Assembly (NCBI RefSeq): GCF_002135235.1
Contig: NZ_NEGB01000004.1
Span: forward strand, 186,001-250,000
DNA length: 64,000 nucleotides
Direction: 5' to 3'
From: Acinetobacter silvestris
GTDB lineage: Bacteria; Pseudomonadota; Gammaproteobacteria; Pseudomonadales; Moraxellaceae
In this document: in pieces, positions 54,732-64,000 of the stretch
Numbering within the stretch: the first letter of the stretch is position 1
Layout of the letters: the number at the start of each line of letters is the position of its first letter
Translations under genes and position numbers: made by a program
Notes under the pieces: generated by a model
What the model was told of the DNA's origin: nothing
The model's database searches: none
What the model saw: the letters and a program-made list of their open reading frames with translations, nothing else

Positions 54732-55145
54732 TTATTCGATGACTGTTATTTTACCATTTTCATCATGATAAACGGTACTCACCTTTTGACGACGTCCCTG
54801 AATAATTTCTTGTTCTGGTAAATCAAAATACTCAACATAATCATTCAAAGATTTAGTCTCTGTCTTTTTAAAAGTTTTCGATGGGACAAACCGACTCCAG
54901 AGCAACAATGCAACAGCACAAGCTAACAAGGTCGTCAATCCATGTTGTACACCTAAACCGAGGGCGTAGAACAAATTATCTAATAAATGTGGTTTTTGTA
55001 TCCCAATCACACCAACAATCAACATCAGTGGACGCCATAGTAATATCCACACTGCCCATAACATTGCTGTTGAAGTATTTGACATATAACGCTTATGCCA
55101 TGGCAGTTGACGTCTTATATCAATAATCAAGTTACTTGGTTTCAT
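54732..55145 (-). CDS. pgaD: PNAG biosynthesis protein PgaD
   Basis: 137 aa. Two membrane segments (about residues 28-55 and 65-90) follow a short basic N-terminus (IIDIRRQLPWHKRY), and a cytoplasmic tail ends in VYHDENGKITVIE. Size, topology and position after pgaC fit PgaD, the partner needed for PgaC activity and c-di-GMP control in E. coli. The ATG at 55145 starts 20 bases after pgaC; the frame opens far upstream inside pgaC without support. Confidence 0.85.
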   Translation of the reverse strand: MKPSNLIIDIRRQLPWHKRYMSNTSTAMLWAVWILLWRPLMLIVGVIGIQKPHLLDNLFYALGLGVQHGLTTLLACAVALLLWSRFVPSKTFKKTETKSLNDYVEYFDLPEQEIIQGRRQKVSTVYHDENGKITVIE

Positions 55146-55165
55146 TTTTTTATCACTCAAAAATA

Positions 55166-56434
55166 TCAATCCTGTGAGCGAACGCCGCGGTCCGGACTTA
55201 CCCAACGGGCTCGTTTGCCACCACCACGTAACAGTACTTTTGGAAATGCGATTATACTTGCACTGATCGTGATTAACCAAAAAACAAATGGATACCAAAT
55301 CATCCAATAATAATTTTTAAATAAATTCGGTTCGTACCTACTATCCATCCATTTGCTTAAACCAAACTGAAATAAACAAGTGGCACCCAATAATATTCCA
55401 CTACCATAAGGCAAAAATGGTGAGCTAATACCTTGACTGACCGCCTCTAAAGGCAAGATGAAATGTAACAACCAAATAATGGCCATGATCAGCATTAAAT
55501 AAGACCAAACTAAAGTTAAAATCAGCTCAATCATTAAAGGCCATAAGTAATTCAATCTTGGTTTAAATAACACATCAATATTCTTAATGAGTACCTGTGC
55601 CCCACCCATTGCCCAGCGTAGACGCTGCTTCCACAACCCGCTCAAGGTTTCAGGCATTAAGATCCAAACCAATGCATTCGGTTCAAAACGAATATCCCAA
55701 CCAGCACGTTGTAATTTCCAAGTGATGTCAATGTCTTCAGTCAGCATATCTGGCGACCAATAACCCACTTCATGTACAGCACTTTTACGAAATGCCGTAA
55801 TTACCCCAGAGACCGTAAATAAGCGCCCAAAGCTGCGTTGTGCACGTTTTATCATACCAACAATCGATGAAAACTCACCAACTTGAATACGCCCCAATAA
55901 AGTCGAACGTGTCCGAATCCGTGGGTTACCTGTCACAGCGGCGACTGTTTCATCTTCTAAAAAGTGACGCACCATCCAGGTAGCTGCATGTGGATCTAAT
56001 AAAGCATCGCCATCAATACCGAGCAAATATTCTGCTTCAGTTAACAAGCTACCAGCTTGCAAGGCCATCGCTTTACCTTGATTTTGCGCCAAATGAACCA
56101 CGCGCAGCTTGTCATACTTTTCAGCCAATTGATCCAAGACTTCTGCGGTATTGTCAGAACTCCCATCATTAATTGCGATCACTTCAAAGTTCGGATAATC
56201 CAGTGACAATGCATAAGTAATCGTTTCTTCTGCATTATCACTTTCATTAAAACAGGGCACCAATACTGCAACCATTGGATAACTTTCCAAAGCGGCAGGT
56301 TGTTGATAAGGTGGTTCCTTACGTTCCTTTCTATAGAAAATAAGGGCACCAATCATCCAGAGATAAGACATAAACAAGGGATAGAAAAATACAAAGCTCA
56401 ATGCAATATGCCAAACGCTGTGGAAAGTCTTCAT
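55166..56434 (-). CDS. pgaC: poly-beta-1,6-N-acetylglucosamine synthase PgaC
   Basis: 422 aa. Glycosyltransferase family 2: AVLVPCFNESDNAEETI, AINDGSSDNTAEVLDQL, LLGIDGDALLDP (metal-binding Asp-x-Asp) and the processive motif QRLRWAMGG. One membrane segment precedes the catalytic domain and several follow it. It polymerises GlcNAc from UDP-GlcNAc and passes the chain outward, supporting biofilm. Starts 11 bases after pgaB. Confidence 0.94.
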   Translation of the reverse strand: MKTFHSVWHIALSFVFFYPLFMSYLWMIGALIFYRKERKEPPYQQPAALESYPMVAVLVPCFNESDNAEETITYALSLDYPNFEVIAINDGSSDNTAEVLDQLAEKYDKLRVVHLAQNQGKAMALQAGSLLTEAEYLLGIDGDALLDPHAATWMVRHFLEDETVAAVTGNPRIRTRSTLLGRIQVGEFSSIVGMIKRAQRSFGRLFTVSGVITAFRKSAVHEVGYWSPDMLTEDIDITWKLQRAGWDIRFEPNALVWILMPETLSGLWKQRLRWAMGGAQVLIKNIDVLFKPRLNYLWPLMIELILTLVWSYLMLIMAIIWLLHFILPLEAVSQGISSPFLPYGSGILLGATCLFQFGLSKWMDSRYEPNLFKNYYWMIWYPFVFWLITISASIIAFPKVLLRGGGKRARWVSPDRGVRSQD

Positions 56435-56445
56435 GTTTAATACTT

Positions 56446-58443
56446 CTATGGCACTAGACGATTAGGTTGTAAATCAAAAGCTTTACGCATCATCACTGGA
56501 TCGGGATGATTTTGGAACGGGTCATCTGGATAATACGCCACATGCATCGCACCTTGTTGATACAATGATTTTACAGTATCAGCCATCTCAGCAGAAGGAA
56601 CCGGTTGATTGGTTCTCCAGTTCAATGCTTGTAATTCAAATACTGTTTTCTTTAAACCATGAGGATATTTTTTCACACGATTTACAATATCCGCATAAAA
56701 TTTAGTTTTATCTGGTGCTTGCTCCATATAAGGCATTGCCATAATCGCTGTAAAATCATAGCGTTTTAACGATTGCTCTAAAGACTGTGAATACCAATTT
56801 TCAGAATATGGATTAAGTGCCACTTGAGCATATAAGTTACGTGCAGTCACTAAATAAGGTTGGTAAAAACGTAATTGATTTGCAAGTTGTAGCGCAAAAT
56901 CATCAATGGTTTTAGTTTTGAATGCTGTCCATTTTTGCATCTCTGCATCATCTTTACGCACTGCGTCTAAATCAGTCGATAGGCCTGCTTTTTTATAGGC
57001 AGCTAAAGCTTCGGGACTCGCATCCTCATAATCAGATAAAGTAGTATCATCATGGAATAGAATACCATTAAATGTCGCTGATTTACCTAAATCGGCATAA
57101 ATGCCTTGAATGACGTCGCGTGCTTCAGGTGAATAAGGACTTAGGCGATGATAGCCCATATTTAAGTGGCCATTGCTATTTTTTGCTTGCTGGGTGACCA
57201 CAACATCATCAGAAACTGGATTGGTTTTAGGTAAATCCCATGCCAACAAAGGCATCCAAGCATATAAGCGTGTGACTTGTGTACGCGATTGAATTTGCCA
57301 AGCTACACGATTAAATAAATCTGAACGCATCGGTATATAACGGTTCGGGAAATACACCATATCTGCTGAACCATCTGCATCTGGATCAGAGAATGCTTGT
57401 AGATAAACCGTATTCACTTTCATTGCAAGAATACGATCTAGGAGTAAACCCAGATTTTTTTCTTGCTGGATTGGGTCTTTATCATAAATATAATCGAGAT
57501 CAATATGCATGATTTTTTGTGGACGATTATTATCATTTAAACCCATTTCACGGGTTTTAATATCCGCCAATAAATCATTCAGCGAAGTGGTGTTTTCAAT
57601 CAAAATTCGGTTTAAATGATCTAGCGGTTTCGTGACGAAATCGGCACCATCATCTAGCGTTACCGTGATCGGCATGCCTAATTTTTTCGCAATAGCCACC
57701 GTCTCTAAATTATAACGACCATACGGCCAAACCATCACACGTGGACTACGAATGCCATGTGCCTTTAAAACTTGATTGTTTTTCTTTAAATCTGCATAAA
57801 TGCGGGCGGCATACGCTTGATCATTTTCATAGCTTTTAGTTGCCGGATCATATAAACGGGTGGTCGCTGCAGGTTGAGAATTCCCTTGCGGATTGCCTAA
57901 AATCCCGCGATGTAAATTATAGCTATGACTGCCAATTTCCACCCAACCACTGTCCTGCATTTCTTTTAATTCTGACCATGATAAGATTTCATCACGCTTA
58001 ATCATTTCGTCGCCAAAGCTGACTTTTTGCTTGGCTTTAGGTTCCAACCACGATCCCACTACTGCTAAGACGACAGGAACCTTATTGGCTTTGACCACAG
58101 GGTATGCATATTTGTAAAAAGATTGATAACCATCATCAACAGTAATTAATACTGGCTTATTCGGTAATTTATATTTACCTTGATTGGCTTTTAATAGCTG
58201 ATCGACACTAACAAAATTAAATCCATTTTTTCGTAATGAATTAATTTGCTGTTCAAACAGAGCAGGGGTAATCGCATATTGCGGAATTAAAGCATCTTTT
58301 TTGTCTGTAATTTCATGATAACCAATAATAGTTAACGTCGACGTATCCGCTTTCTCTGTTTCTGCTTTAGCAAGCATACTGATAGATGCAGTTAACATTG
58401 AAAGACATGCAATAAAAGCCGGTTTAAAAAAATGACTTAACAT
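56446..58443 (-). CDS. pgaB: PNAG N-deacetylase / glycoside hydrolase PgaB
   Basis: 665 aa. A signal peptide ends near residue 28 (SMLAKAETEK); no lipobox Cys is seen, unlike E. coli PgaB. The NodB deacetylase domain (about 35-290) has VLITVDDGYQSFYKYA and GSHSYNLHRG, the metal-binding Asp and His motifs. The C-terminal domain (about 310-640, MHIDLDYIYDKDPIQQEKNLG, FNGILFHDDTTLSDYED) matches the PgaB glycoside hydrolase part. It deacetylates PNAG in the periplasm before export. Usually it follows pgaA; here it does not. Confidence 0.93.
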   Translation of the reverse strand: MLSHFFKPAFIACLSMLTASISMLAKAETEKADTSTLTIIGYHEITDKKDALIPQYAITPALFEQQINSLRKNGFNFVSVDQLLKANQGKYKLPNKPVLITVDDGYQSFYKYAYPVVKANKVPVVLAVVGSWLEPKAKQKVSFGDEMIKRDEILSWSELKEMQDSGWVEIGSHSYNLHRGILGNPQGNSQPAATTRLYDPATKSYENDQAYAARIYADLKKNNQVLKAHGIRSPRVMVWPYGRYNLETVAIAKKLGMPITVTLDDGADFVTKPLDHLNRILIENTTSLNDLLADIKTREMGLNDNNRPQKIMHIDLDYIYDKDPIQQEKNLGLLLDRILAMKVNTVYLQAFSDPDADGSADMVYFPNRYIPMRSDLFNRVAWQIQSRTQVTRLYAWMPLLAWDLPKTNPVSDDVVVTQQAKNSNGHLNMGYHRLSPYSPEARDVIQGIYADLGKSATFNGILFHDDTTLSDYEDASPEALAAYKKAGLSTDLDAVRKDDAEMQKWTAFKTKTIDDFALQLANQLRFYQPYLVTARNLYAQVALNPYSENWYSQSLEQSLKRYDFTAIMAMPYMEQAPDKTKFYADIVNRVKKYPHGLKKTVFELQALNWRTNQPVPSAEMADTVKSLYQQGAMHVAYYPDDPFQNHPDPVMMRKAFDLQPNRLVP

Positions 58444-58821
58444 AAATTTTTGCTCATTATCTTTGTTTGTTCAGATTCAAAGTTCATTACAAAACATCAA
58501 TATTTTGTGTAAGAAAACCATTTTAATGACTTCAAGAACCAATCTCTTTTCATTGCTAGTTTATAGATACTTAAACTGAAAACAATCTTAAAATTGCTTA
58601 TTATTTTATTAATTTTAAATAACTTACACCAACACAATGATTTCTCCACATTATTCACACAATTATAATGTGTATCTAAATATTATATTTACTGACTAGT
58701 TTCATTTTATAAAATCGTTATATCACCGCAGATATTATTTTTAATACAGTTATTGGGAATGGAGCTAATTAAATTACAAATAAAAAGCCCTCAAAGTGAG
58801 AGCTTTTTTATTAGAAAAGGA
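58444..58821. other. 378-bp region upstream of pgaB, no pgaA
   Basis: AT-rich and non-coding on both strands; holds the pgaB promoter and, at its right end, the FKBP terminator. No remnant of the outer-membrane porin gene pgaA, which normally begins this operon, is seen. Confidence 0.7.
58782..58809 (-). terminator. intrinsic terminator after the FKBP gene
   Basis: AAAAAGCCCTCA / TGAGAGCTTTTT stem with one mismatch and a 3-nt loop; T tracts on both strands. Confidence 0.8.
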
Positions 58822-59160
58822 CTAATCGCGCGTTTTTACATCGAATAGTTCAATTTCAAAAATCAGGTTAGAATTTGCAGGAATGATCTTACCCATTTTA
58901 CGTTCACCATAAGCTAAATGTGAAGGAACAATCAGTTTACGTTTTCCCCCTACTTTCATGCCCATAATCCCTTGATCCCAGCCTTTAATAACGCGACCTG
59001 TACCAATCACCGTTTCAAAGTAATTACCACGGTCAACTGAAGAGTCAAATTTAGTGCCATCTTCTAACCAACCCGTGTAATGTGTGGTAATTAAAGCACC
59101 TTTAACGGCTTCTTTACCTTCACCAACTTTTAAATCAATAATTTCTAATTCATTTGACAT
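58822..59160 (-). CDS. FKBP-type peptidyl-prolyl cis-trans isomerase
   Basis: 112 aa, a single FKBP domain without signal peptide, hence cytoplasmic. Markers: ALITTHYTGWLEDGTKFDSS, VIKGWDQGIMGMKVGGKRKLIVPSHLAYGER and IPANSNLIFEIELFDV. It speeds proline isomerisation during folding. Single gene. Confidence 0.94.
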   Translation of the reverse strand: MSNELEIIDLKVGEGKEAVKGALITTHYTGWLEDGTKFDSSVDRGNYFETVIGTGRVIKGWDQGIMGMKVGGKRKLIVPSHLAYGERKMGKIIPANSNLIFEIELFDVKTRD

Positions 59161-59204
59161 ATGAATACCTAAGCGTTGAATGACATTTTAGCTTGCGGAT
59201 CAAT

Positions 59205-60416
59205 CTATTGCTGTGAAGCATAGGCTTTACAGAAATGTTCATAATCGCGTAACACCTGTTGATAGTAATTATACGCATATTCTAATAGTTGGGTTTTCCA
59301 AACTTGCGCATGTTCAGCAAAATCAATTAACTCATCAATATTGACAGAACCTTTGCGACCCGCCGAACGAATTTGTGCATATGCCATTAAACGTGCCATA
59401 TAGTGGCAGGCATCGGTAAACTTTTTCGGTTTTTCAATACACTGTTTAAAATCCATTTTATCTTGTTCAGATTGTAAGGCTTTAACCAAATACCATTGCC
59501 CCTGAAAACTAAAACGAGAGAATAAGGCTGGAGGAATATACTCCATATAATTTTGGATGGTCTGAATCCGCTCAGCTTCATTTTTCCATGCAGGTTGTTG
59601 GCTTTTTAAAACTGGACTGAGTGGTAAAGAGGCCGCTTGAGCCTGTTTTATATCATACAAATAAAATTGTTTTTGTGAGATTTTCTCGACTAAAAAGACA
59701 TAACGTGCTAAACCAATACTCCCCGTTCCCGCAACCCGTTGCGTAACATCTAAGACTTGCAGCTCCTGATTGCCTTGTTCATTCTGAATATTTAAATAGT
59801 CTTGAAATTGAGTAATTAACTGTTGTTTAGTTTTTTTTGAATCAATTGAAAAATATTTTTTCTGATCAACAATAAGCACCCTTTTATTGTGTTCATCTAT
59901 TTGTGAATGGGCATTTAGAAACGCTATAGGATCACGTTCACTCACTGTTTTAATATATTTTTTTAAAATGCCATCTAGGGTCTCTTTTTCTAAGGCAAAT
60001 GCCTTCCCTTGCATTAAGGCATCTAAGTATTCATTTAATAAAGTTTGAGCCGTATTTTTAAGATCATAATCTTGTAAGTTAAGCTCATTACCTGCAAGAA
60101 AAATACTACAGATAAAACGCACGATATCCCAACTAGGATATGCCAATACCGCTTCATCAAAATCATTTAAATCAAAATACACCACATCTTGTGTACTTTT
60201 ATAAGAACCAAAATTTTCGACATGCAAGTCACCACAAACCCATGCCAAGGTTTGGTCTTCCCAAGTTTGGTTTTGAACTAAATCTTCGTAAAAAAGATGA
60301 CAAGATCCTCGAAAAAATCGAAAGGCACTACTCGACATGAGTTTATATTTCAAAGGCAAAAATCGTGCATCTCGGTCTTGATTAAATTGAATCACACGTT
60401 CATAAGCATCACGCAT
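59205..60416 (-). CDS. DUF2252 family protein
   Basis: 403 aa. The N-terminal half shows the DUF2252 pattern FFRGSCHLFYEDL, WVCGDLHVENFGSYKS and VYFDLNDFDEAVLAYPSWDIVRF, similar to aminoglycoside-phosphotransferase/kinase-like folds (GDLHxxN and DxxD). Phosphotransferase activity is therefore possible but unproven for the family. Single gene, cytoplasmic. Confidence 0.87.
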   Translation of the reverse strand: MRDAYERVIQFNQDRDARFLPLKYKLMSSSAFRFFRGSCHLFYEDLVQNQTWEDQTLAWVCGDLHVENFGSYKSTQDVVYFDLNDFDEAVLAYPSWDIVRFICSIFLAGNELNLQDYDLKNTAQTLLNEYLDALMQGKAFALEKETLDGILKKYIKTVSERDPIAFLNAHSQIDEHNKRVLIVDQKKYFSIDSKKTKQQLITQFQDYLNIQNEQGNQELQVLDVTQRVAGTGSIGLARYVFLVEKISQKQFYLYDIKQAQAASLPLSPVLKSQQPAWKNEAERIQTIQNYMEYIPPALFSRFSFQGQWYLVKALQSEQDKMDFKQCIEKPKKFTDACHYMARLMAYAQIRSAGRKGSVNIDELIDFAEHAQVWKTQLLEYAYNYYQQVLRDYEHFCKAYASQQ

Positions 60417-60460
60417 ATTGCCGCTCCTGATCCTAAAATCACATTTAAATAGTCATTAAT

Positions 60461-61084
60461 TTAAAAACTCAATTCCTTAATTTCATCATCACCCAGTAAA
60501 TATTGAGTAAGTTTCTTATGATTCTGCGCTGATCCGATTAAAATCCAACGCCCAGTGATGTGTTTTTCAGTTTTATTTTGTACACCACGCAAAATTTTCA
60601 TATCGTGCTGTTTAAATAGCTCTTCATATTTATCTAAGGTTTCTTGTTGATATTCACATAAAATCAAATAATTACGTGCTTGATGAAATTCATCAATTTT
60701 GTCTTGAGCATAGACCAAAAAAATTAAAACAATCAGGACAATCAAAGTCGCAAACAAACTCAGAAACTCATAGCCTGCTCCAACAGCCATGCCTAGTGCT
60801 GCAACCATCCAAATTGTGGTGGCTGTGGTGATACCTGAAATCCGATTGTCATCTTTAAAAATAACGCCAGCACCCAAAAAGCCCAGCCCCGTGAGGATAT
60901 TTGCAGCTAACCGATCTGGATTTTCCACGCCGATTTTAATAGATAAAATGGTAAACAGACATGAACTCAAACTGACCATGATCATAGTTCGTAAACCCGC
61001 AGATTTACTTCGATATTCGCGCTCAGTTCCAATCATGGCACCGATTGCAAGTGCAATCAGTAAATGATAAATATCTGGATGCAT
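60461..61084 (-). CDS. MgtC/SapB family membrane protein
   Basis: 207 aa. Four membrane segments in the first 135 residues with IGTEREYRSKSAGLRTMIMVSLSS and NILTGLGFLGAGVIFKDDNRISGITTATTIWMVAALGMAVGAG, the conserved MgtC core. A short cytoplasmic domain follows. MgtC proteins help growth in low magnesium and inside host cells in some species; the role here is unknown. Confidence 0.9.
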   Translation of the reverse strand: MHPDIYHLLIALAIGAMIGTEREYRSKSAGLRTMIMVSLSSCLFTILSIKIGVENPDRLAANILTGLGFLGAGVIFKDDNRISGITTATTIWMVAALGMAVGAGYEFLSLFATLIVLIVLIFLVYAQDKIDEFHQARNYLILCEYQQETLDKYEELFKQHDMKILRGVQNKTEKHITGRWILIGSAQNHKKLTQYLLGDDEIKELSF

Positions 61085-61137
61085 AACCAGTCAGCATTTT
61101 GATTATTATGCTATTAGGTATACGAAATTCAAGCATA

Positions 61138-61165
61138 AAGATGCAAGCCTTTTGGCTTACATCTT
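61138..61165 (-). terminator. hairpin after the yaeQ-like gene
   Basis: AAGATGCAAGCC / GGCTTACATCTT stem with one mismatch and a TTTT loop; weak T tract on the - strand. Confidence 0.5.
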
Positions 61166-61182
61166 CATTGATAATTTAAGCA

Positions 61183-61728
61183 TTATTGTAACTGTATCCA
61201 CTCAACTTCTGCTTGAGCATGATCACCAATTAAGCTCCATTCACCATCCATGACATTTAATTGCAGTTGCATGGTTCGTTCGCATAATTGTTGAATTGCT
61301 TCAGTGGTTTTTTCAGACAATTGCCAAACTTGTACATTTTTTAAAGTTTTAAGTTTCGCACTCCGTTTATACCATTCAGCAACTGCTGAACCATAAACGA
61401 TGACCGCAACTTCTTTACAACGTGCACTGGCTTTTTTGACTTTATCTTCATCAGGTAAACCGACTTCAATCCATTTCACCAATTGACCCGTTAAATCTTT
61501 TTCCCATAAAGCGGGTTCATCGGTTTCAAATAAATCTTTGGTAAATTCCAAACGCTCATCGGCAAAACGGGCATAGGCCAATACACGCACCATTAAACGC
61601 TCAATCGTTTCAGATGGATGCAATGCCATCGTCAATTGATAATCCGCATATTGATGAGTATCCATATTGGCAATATTCAAATCTGCCTTATAAATTGTTG
61701 CTTTTAACGCCATAAAAAATATCCTCAA
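61183..61728 (-). CDS. YaeQ family protein
   Basis: 181 aa, full length. YaeQ markers: ATIYKADLNIANMDTHQYADYQLTMALHPSETIERLMVRVLAYA, and EPALWEKDLTGQLVKWIEVGLPDEDKVKKASARC, which hold the acidic residues and Lys of a PD-(D/E)xK-like fold. The role is not established. ATG at 61728 or an ATG 15 bases further in. Confidence 0.9.
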   Translation of the reverse strand: MRIFFMALKATIYKADLNIANMDTHQYADYQLTMALHPSETIERLMVRVLAYARFADERLEFTKDLFETDEPALWEKDLTGQLVKWIEVGLPDEDKVKKASARCKEVAVIVYGSAVAEWYKRSAKLKTLKNVQVWQLSEKTTEAIQQLCERTMQLQLNVMDGEWSLIGDHAQAEVEWIQLQ

Positions 61729-61795
61729 ATATGGCGCTCAGTCTATAAGATTTCATGCCTGATTTCTTAAATCATTTCTAGATTTAAGCTGTATT

Positions 61796-62797
61796 TTAGG
61801 ACGGATCTATACGACACTTTAAAAGTTGCTCTTCAAAATTTTCCCAGTCTTGCTGAGTTTGAGTAATAATTTCAATCCGATTATCAATATTTTCCGCACC
61901 AGATTTATAGTTTAATTGTTCTGGATTAAAGTTAAAGGTCATCCACCCCTGATCGGTATTGAATATGCCTTTAATACGCAACCAATTTTGCTGTTCACAC
62001 AATAAATCCAACAAATCGTAAAAATTAAATTGCCAACGCTTCGAAAATTTCCATCCAACTACACTATAACCTTGAGCAGTCTCTACATAATGATAAGGAA
62101 GTTGCTTAATTTCAGGTAGTACTTCTGGTGTAGAAAGTTTTTTTTGGATTTGAATAAGCGGCTGAAGCTTTCGTTCAACACCGACAAAAGGAACATCAAT
62201 GCATGCTAATAGAATATTACCCTGCTCCGCTTTCAACCAAGTTGAAACATACACCAGATACTCATCTTGTAATTGAATGAATGCATTTTCATCCGCATTA
62301 TTCATCTCATTGACATGTGAAACTACTACAATCTGTGCCGCTTTAAGCTGATCTTGATAGAGATTTTGACTACTCCATTCAGTATCATGTAACCTGGAAC
62401 CATCCACTACCGTCACTAATGCCCGCATGTCAATTTGATTGCGCCAATGCGGTTCTGTCAATTGCTCTAACAATTGTGCTGGATGCCCAAGACCTGTCGG
62501 CTCTATAAATAAACGGTCTGGTTTTGATTCTTGAATTAAGCGAGATAATGCAATTTGCATGGGTAATTGACTGGTACAACATAAGCACCCACCCAATAAT
62601 TCTTTAACCTCAAAACCGTTCCCTTGAGGTAACAGTTGTTGGTCAATCCCAATTTGCCCAAACTCGTTCATTAATACTGCCCACGTTTCACCTTCTGGTT
62701 TTTGTGCCAGTAATTTCTGTAATAAGGTGGTTTTTCCTGCGCCTAAAAACCCTGAAATAATATGGGTTTTCACAGCTTTAGAATGGACTAACTTCAC
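61796..62797 (-). CDS. CobW/COG0523 family GTPase (metallochaperone)
   Basis: 333 aa. Walker A ISGFLGAGKTTLLQKLL, the metal site GCLCCTSQ (CxCC), VVDGSRL, and VVSHVNEM in place of the usual NKxD guanine motif. The C-terminal CobW domain covers about residues 230-325. Members of this family deliver zinc or other metals to enzymes. The altered guanine motif suggests a divergent subfamily. Single gene in a row of same-strand genes. Confidence 0.88.
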   Translation of the reverse strand: MKLVHSKAVKTHIISGFLGAGKTTLLQKLLAQKPEGETWAVLMNEFGQIGIDQQLLPQGNGFEVKELLGGCLCCTSQLPMQIALSRLIQESKPDRLFIEPTGLGHPAQLLEQLTEPHWRNQIDMRALVTVVDGSRLHDTEWSSQNLYQDQLKAAQIVVVSHVNEMNNADENAFIQLQDEYLVYVSTWLKAEQGNILLACIDVPFVGVERKLQPLIQIQKKLSTPEVLPEIKQLPYHYVETAQGYSVVGWKFSKRWQFNFYDLLDLLCEQQNWLRIKGIFNTDQGWMTFNFNPEQLNYKSGAENIDNRIEIITQTQQDWENFEEQLLKCRIDPS

Positions 62798-62951
62798 AAG
62801 ATCTACTCATCAACAGGAATGGGATATTATAAATGGCAACTCAAGATTTTAACGACATGATGATTGTGCAATCAGCAGCTAAATTTAAAATTTTCTTTTT
62901 ATACTCAAAGTAAAATGCAATTCAGCAAATGATTTTCACGAAGATAAAACT

Positions 62952-62979
62952 AAAAAGGCTACTTGAAAAGCAACCTTTT
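62952..62979 (-). terminator. intrinsic terminator after the thioesterase gene
   Basis: In the - strand RNA AAAAGGUUGCUU pairs with AAGUAGCCUUUU through a 12-bp stem with two G-U pairs and a 3-nt loop, followed by U. Confidence 0.7.
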
Positions 62980-62994
62980 GATTCAAGCCAATAC

Positions 62995-63516
62995 TTAACC
63001 TTGAGCAGATTTTTTATAAATACTGCATGATGGATTATGATGATCCTGTAAACGCGCTACTTTACGCTGTTCAGCAGCTTCAAAACGACAACGTTTCCAA
63101 TCATTATCCAAATTTAATGCTGGAATTTGTTTTGGTTTTCCAGTGTCATCGACCGCAACCATCGTAAAATAACAACTGTTGGTATGACGAACTGTCCGTT
63201 TTTGAATATTTTGAGCTTCAACACGAATACCAATTTCCATTGATGTACGCCCCACATGATTAACACTTGCAAGGAACGTCACCAATTCACCCACATGAAT
63301 CGGCTCTTTAAAATTCACCTTATCCACAGAAAGTGTCACCACATAACTACCTGAATAACGACTTGCACATGCATATGCAACTTGATCCAGTAGCTTTAGA
63401 ATAGTTCCCCCATGTACATTACCTGAAAAGTTCGCCATGTCTGGTGTCATTAAAACTGACATGCTTAATTCAGACTGGTCGTCTGTGGCTGGGATCACTT
63501 GATCTAATGGAGACAT
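62995..63516 (-). CDS. hotdog-fold acyl-CoA thioesterase
   Basis: 173 aa. The acyl-CoA hydrolase hotdog domain shows NFSGNVHGGTILKLLDQVAYACASRYSG (with the helix that carries the conserved Asp) and VDKVNFKEPIHVGELVTF. It resembles the YciA/BACH group that hydrolyses acyl-CoA. ATG at 63516. The last 30 residues are basic and variable. Confidence 0.9.
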   Translation of the reverse strand: MSPLDQVIPATDDQSELSMSVLMTPDMANFSGNVHGGTILKLLDQVAYACASRYSGSYVVTLSVDKVNFKEPIHVGELVTFLASVNHVGRTSMEIGIRVEAQNIQKRTVRHTNSCYFTMVAVDDTGKPKQIPALNLDNDWKRCRFEAAEQRKVARLQDHHNPSCSIYKKSAQG

Positions 63517-63857
63517 TGTTTTTAGACTCGGGTTAAGACAGGAGATATAACGCTATTATTATATATCTTTTCAGATAAAAAACATGCTTAATTCGGCAAT
63601 TCCCCATTAATGCAAATGATGATTCATGCCACTATCATTTTTAAAATATATAATCATTTGAATATAACCTACTTATTTCCATGGATTTTCTATCTAGAAC
63701 ATAAGTTAAAATAGTATTCTCTAAACACATTTTATATCATTTCATCTTTTTGATACAACGCATCCAGTTAAATGCAGAATAATCATCATTTTTTCAATCA
63801 ATGAATAGAACTAAGCAGCTAAAAACTACTCTTTTAAACCACTAAAACATCTCAAGT
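63517..63857. other. 341-bp intergenic region
   Basis: AT-rich; holds the thioesterase promoter and the 3' flank of the edge gene. I see no gene, RNA or clear terminator. Confidence 0.6.
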
Positions 63858-64000
63858 CTAGTTATAAGCATTGAGTGGACTTTCACTGATTGGATCTGAT
63901 TGTTTCTTCTTATTTAAGACCGTATTAATATCTTGCAGGCGTTGCAAGGTTGCATCCACACCCGCCTGAATAGTCTCTTGACGGCCTTTAACATCAAAAA
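63858..64000 (-). CDS. C-terminal end of a gene running off the right edge
   Basis: The - strand frame is open from the edge to TAG at 63858-63860, giving about 47 residues ending SESPLNAYN after a helical stretch (GRQETIQAGVDATLQRLQDI). Not recognised from this fragment; the start lies outside the window. Confidence 0.6.
   Translation of the reverse strand, partial: FDVKGRQETIQAGVDATLQRLQDINTVLNKKKQSDPISESPLNAYN

Overview
The window is chromosomal DNA of a gammaproteobacterium, almost certainly an Acinetobacter (Moraxellaceae). The basis is the AT-rich base composition and a set of genes typical of that genus: OxyR with its two redox cysteines, Ppk1, MtgA, a tesA/ybbA/ybbP-type cluster, NfuA, a Pit phosphate transporter, cobalamin-dependent MetH, a Pga (PNAG) biofilm locus and a urea transporter. 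The genus call comes from protein resemblance, not from a search.

Layout. 1-4.4 kb: an alpha/beta hydrolase (5' end outside the window), oxyR and a NarL-type two-component pair. 4.4-16.2 kb: housekeeping genes ppk1, mtgA, a rhomboid protease, an FtsX-type ABC exporter pair divergent from a TesA-like esterase, a beta-carbonic anhydrase, an exported lipase-like hydrolase with an unknown partner, and nfuA. 16.3-21.6 kb: a second rhomboid, an arylsulfatase lipoprotein with its own formylglycine-generating enzyme (also a lipoprotein), and a 516-aa protein of unknown function behind a promoter rich in inverted repeats.

21.8-38.1 kb is an accessory island. Its left part is a three-gene operon (two tyrosine-recombinase-like proteins and a small third protein) that matches the published gamma-mobile-trio gmtY-gmtZ-gmtX. 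Beyond it lie a small gp16-like DNA-binding protein, a coiled-coil protein I do not recognise and an XRE regulator. Then come two anti-phage modules in tandem: a complete type I restriction-modification system (hsdM-hsdS-hsdR) and a Hachiman system (hamA nuclease, hamB helicase). I read this as a mobile element carrying two stacked defence systems that may act at different steps: HsdRMS on incoming unmodified DNA, HamAB on abnormal DNA later. The right boundary is unresolved and lies somewhere between 38.06 and 39.37 kb; an HAD hydrolase gene sits in that interval.

39.4-64 kb is core again: pit, metH, a small accessory patch at 45.2-46.7 kb (a MITE-like inverted repeat, an FRG-domain gene, and a DUF559 gene whose N-terminus is frameshifted but coupled to def), DedA, PnuC, a urea transporter, a crotonase, a hydrolase with a frame break in an A10 tract, pgaBCD without pgaA, an acyltransferase, FKBP, DUF2252, MgtC/SapB, YaeQ, a CobW GTPase and a hotdog thioesterase. 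The last gene runs off the right edge.

No rRNA, tRNA, CRISPR array, intact insertion sequence or prophage structural gene was seen. Strong hairpin terminators separate most core transcription units.
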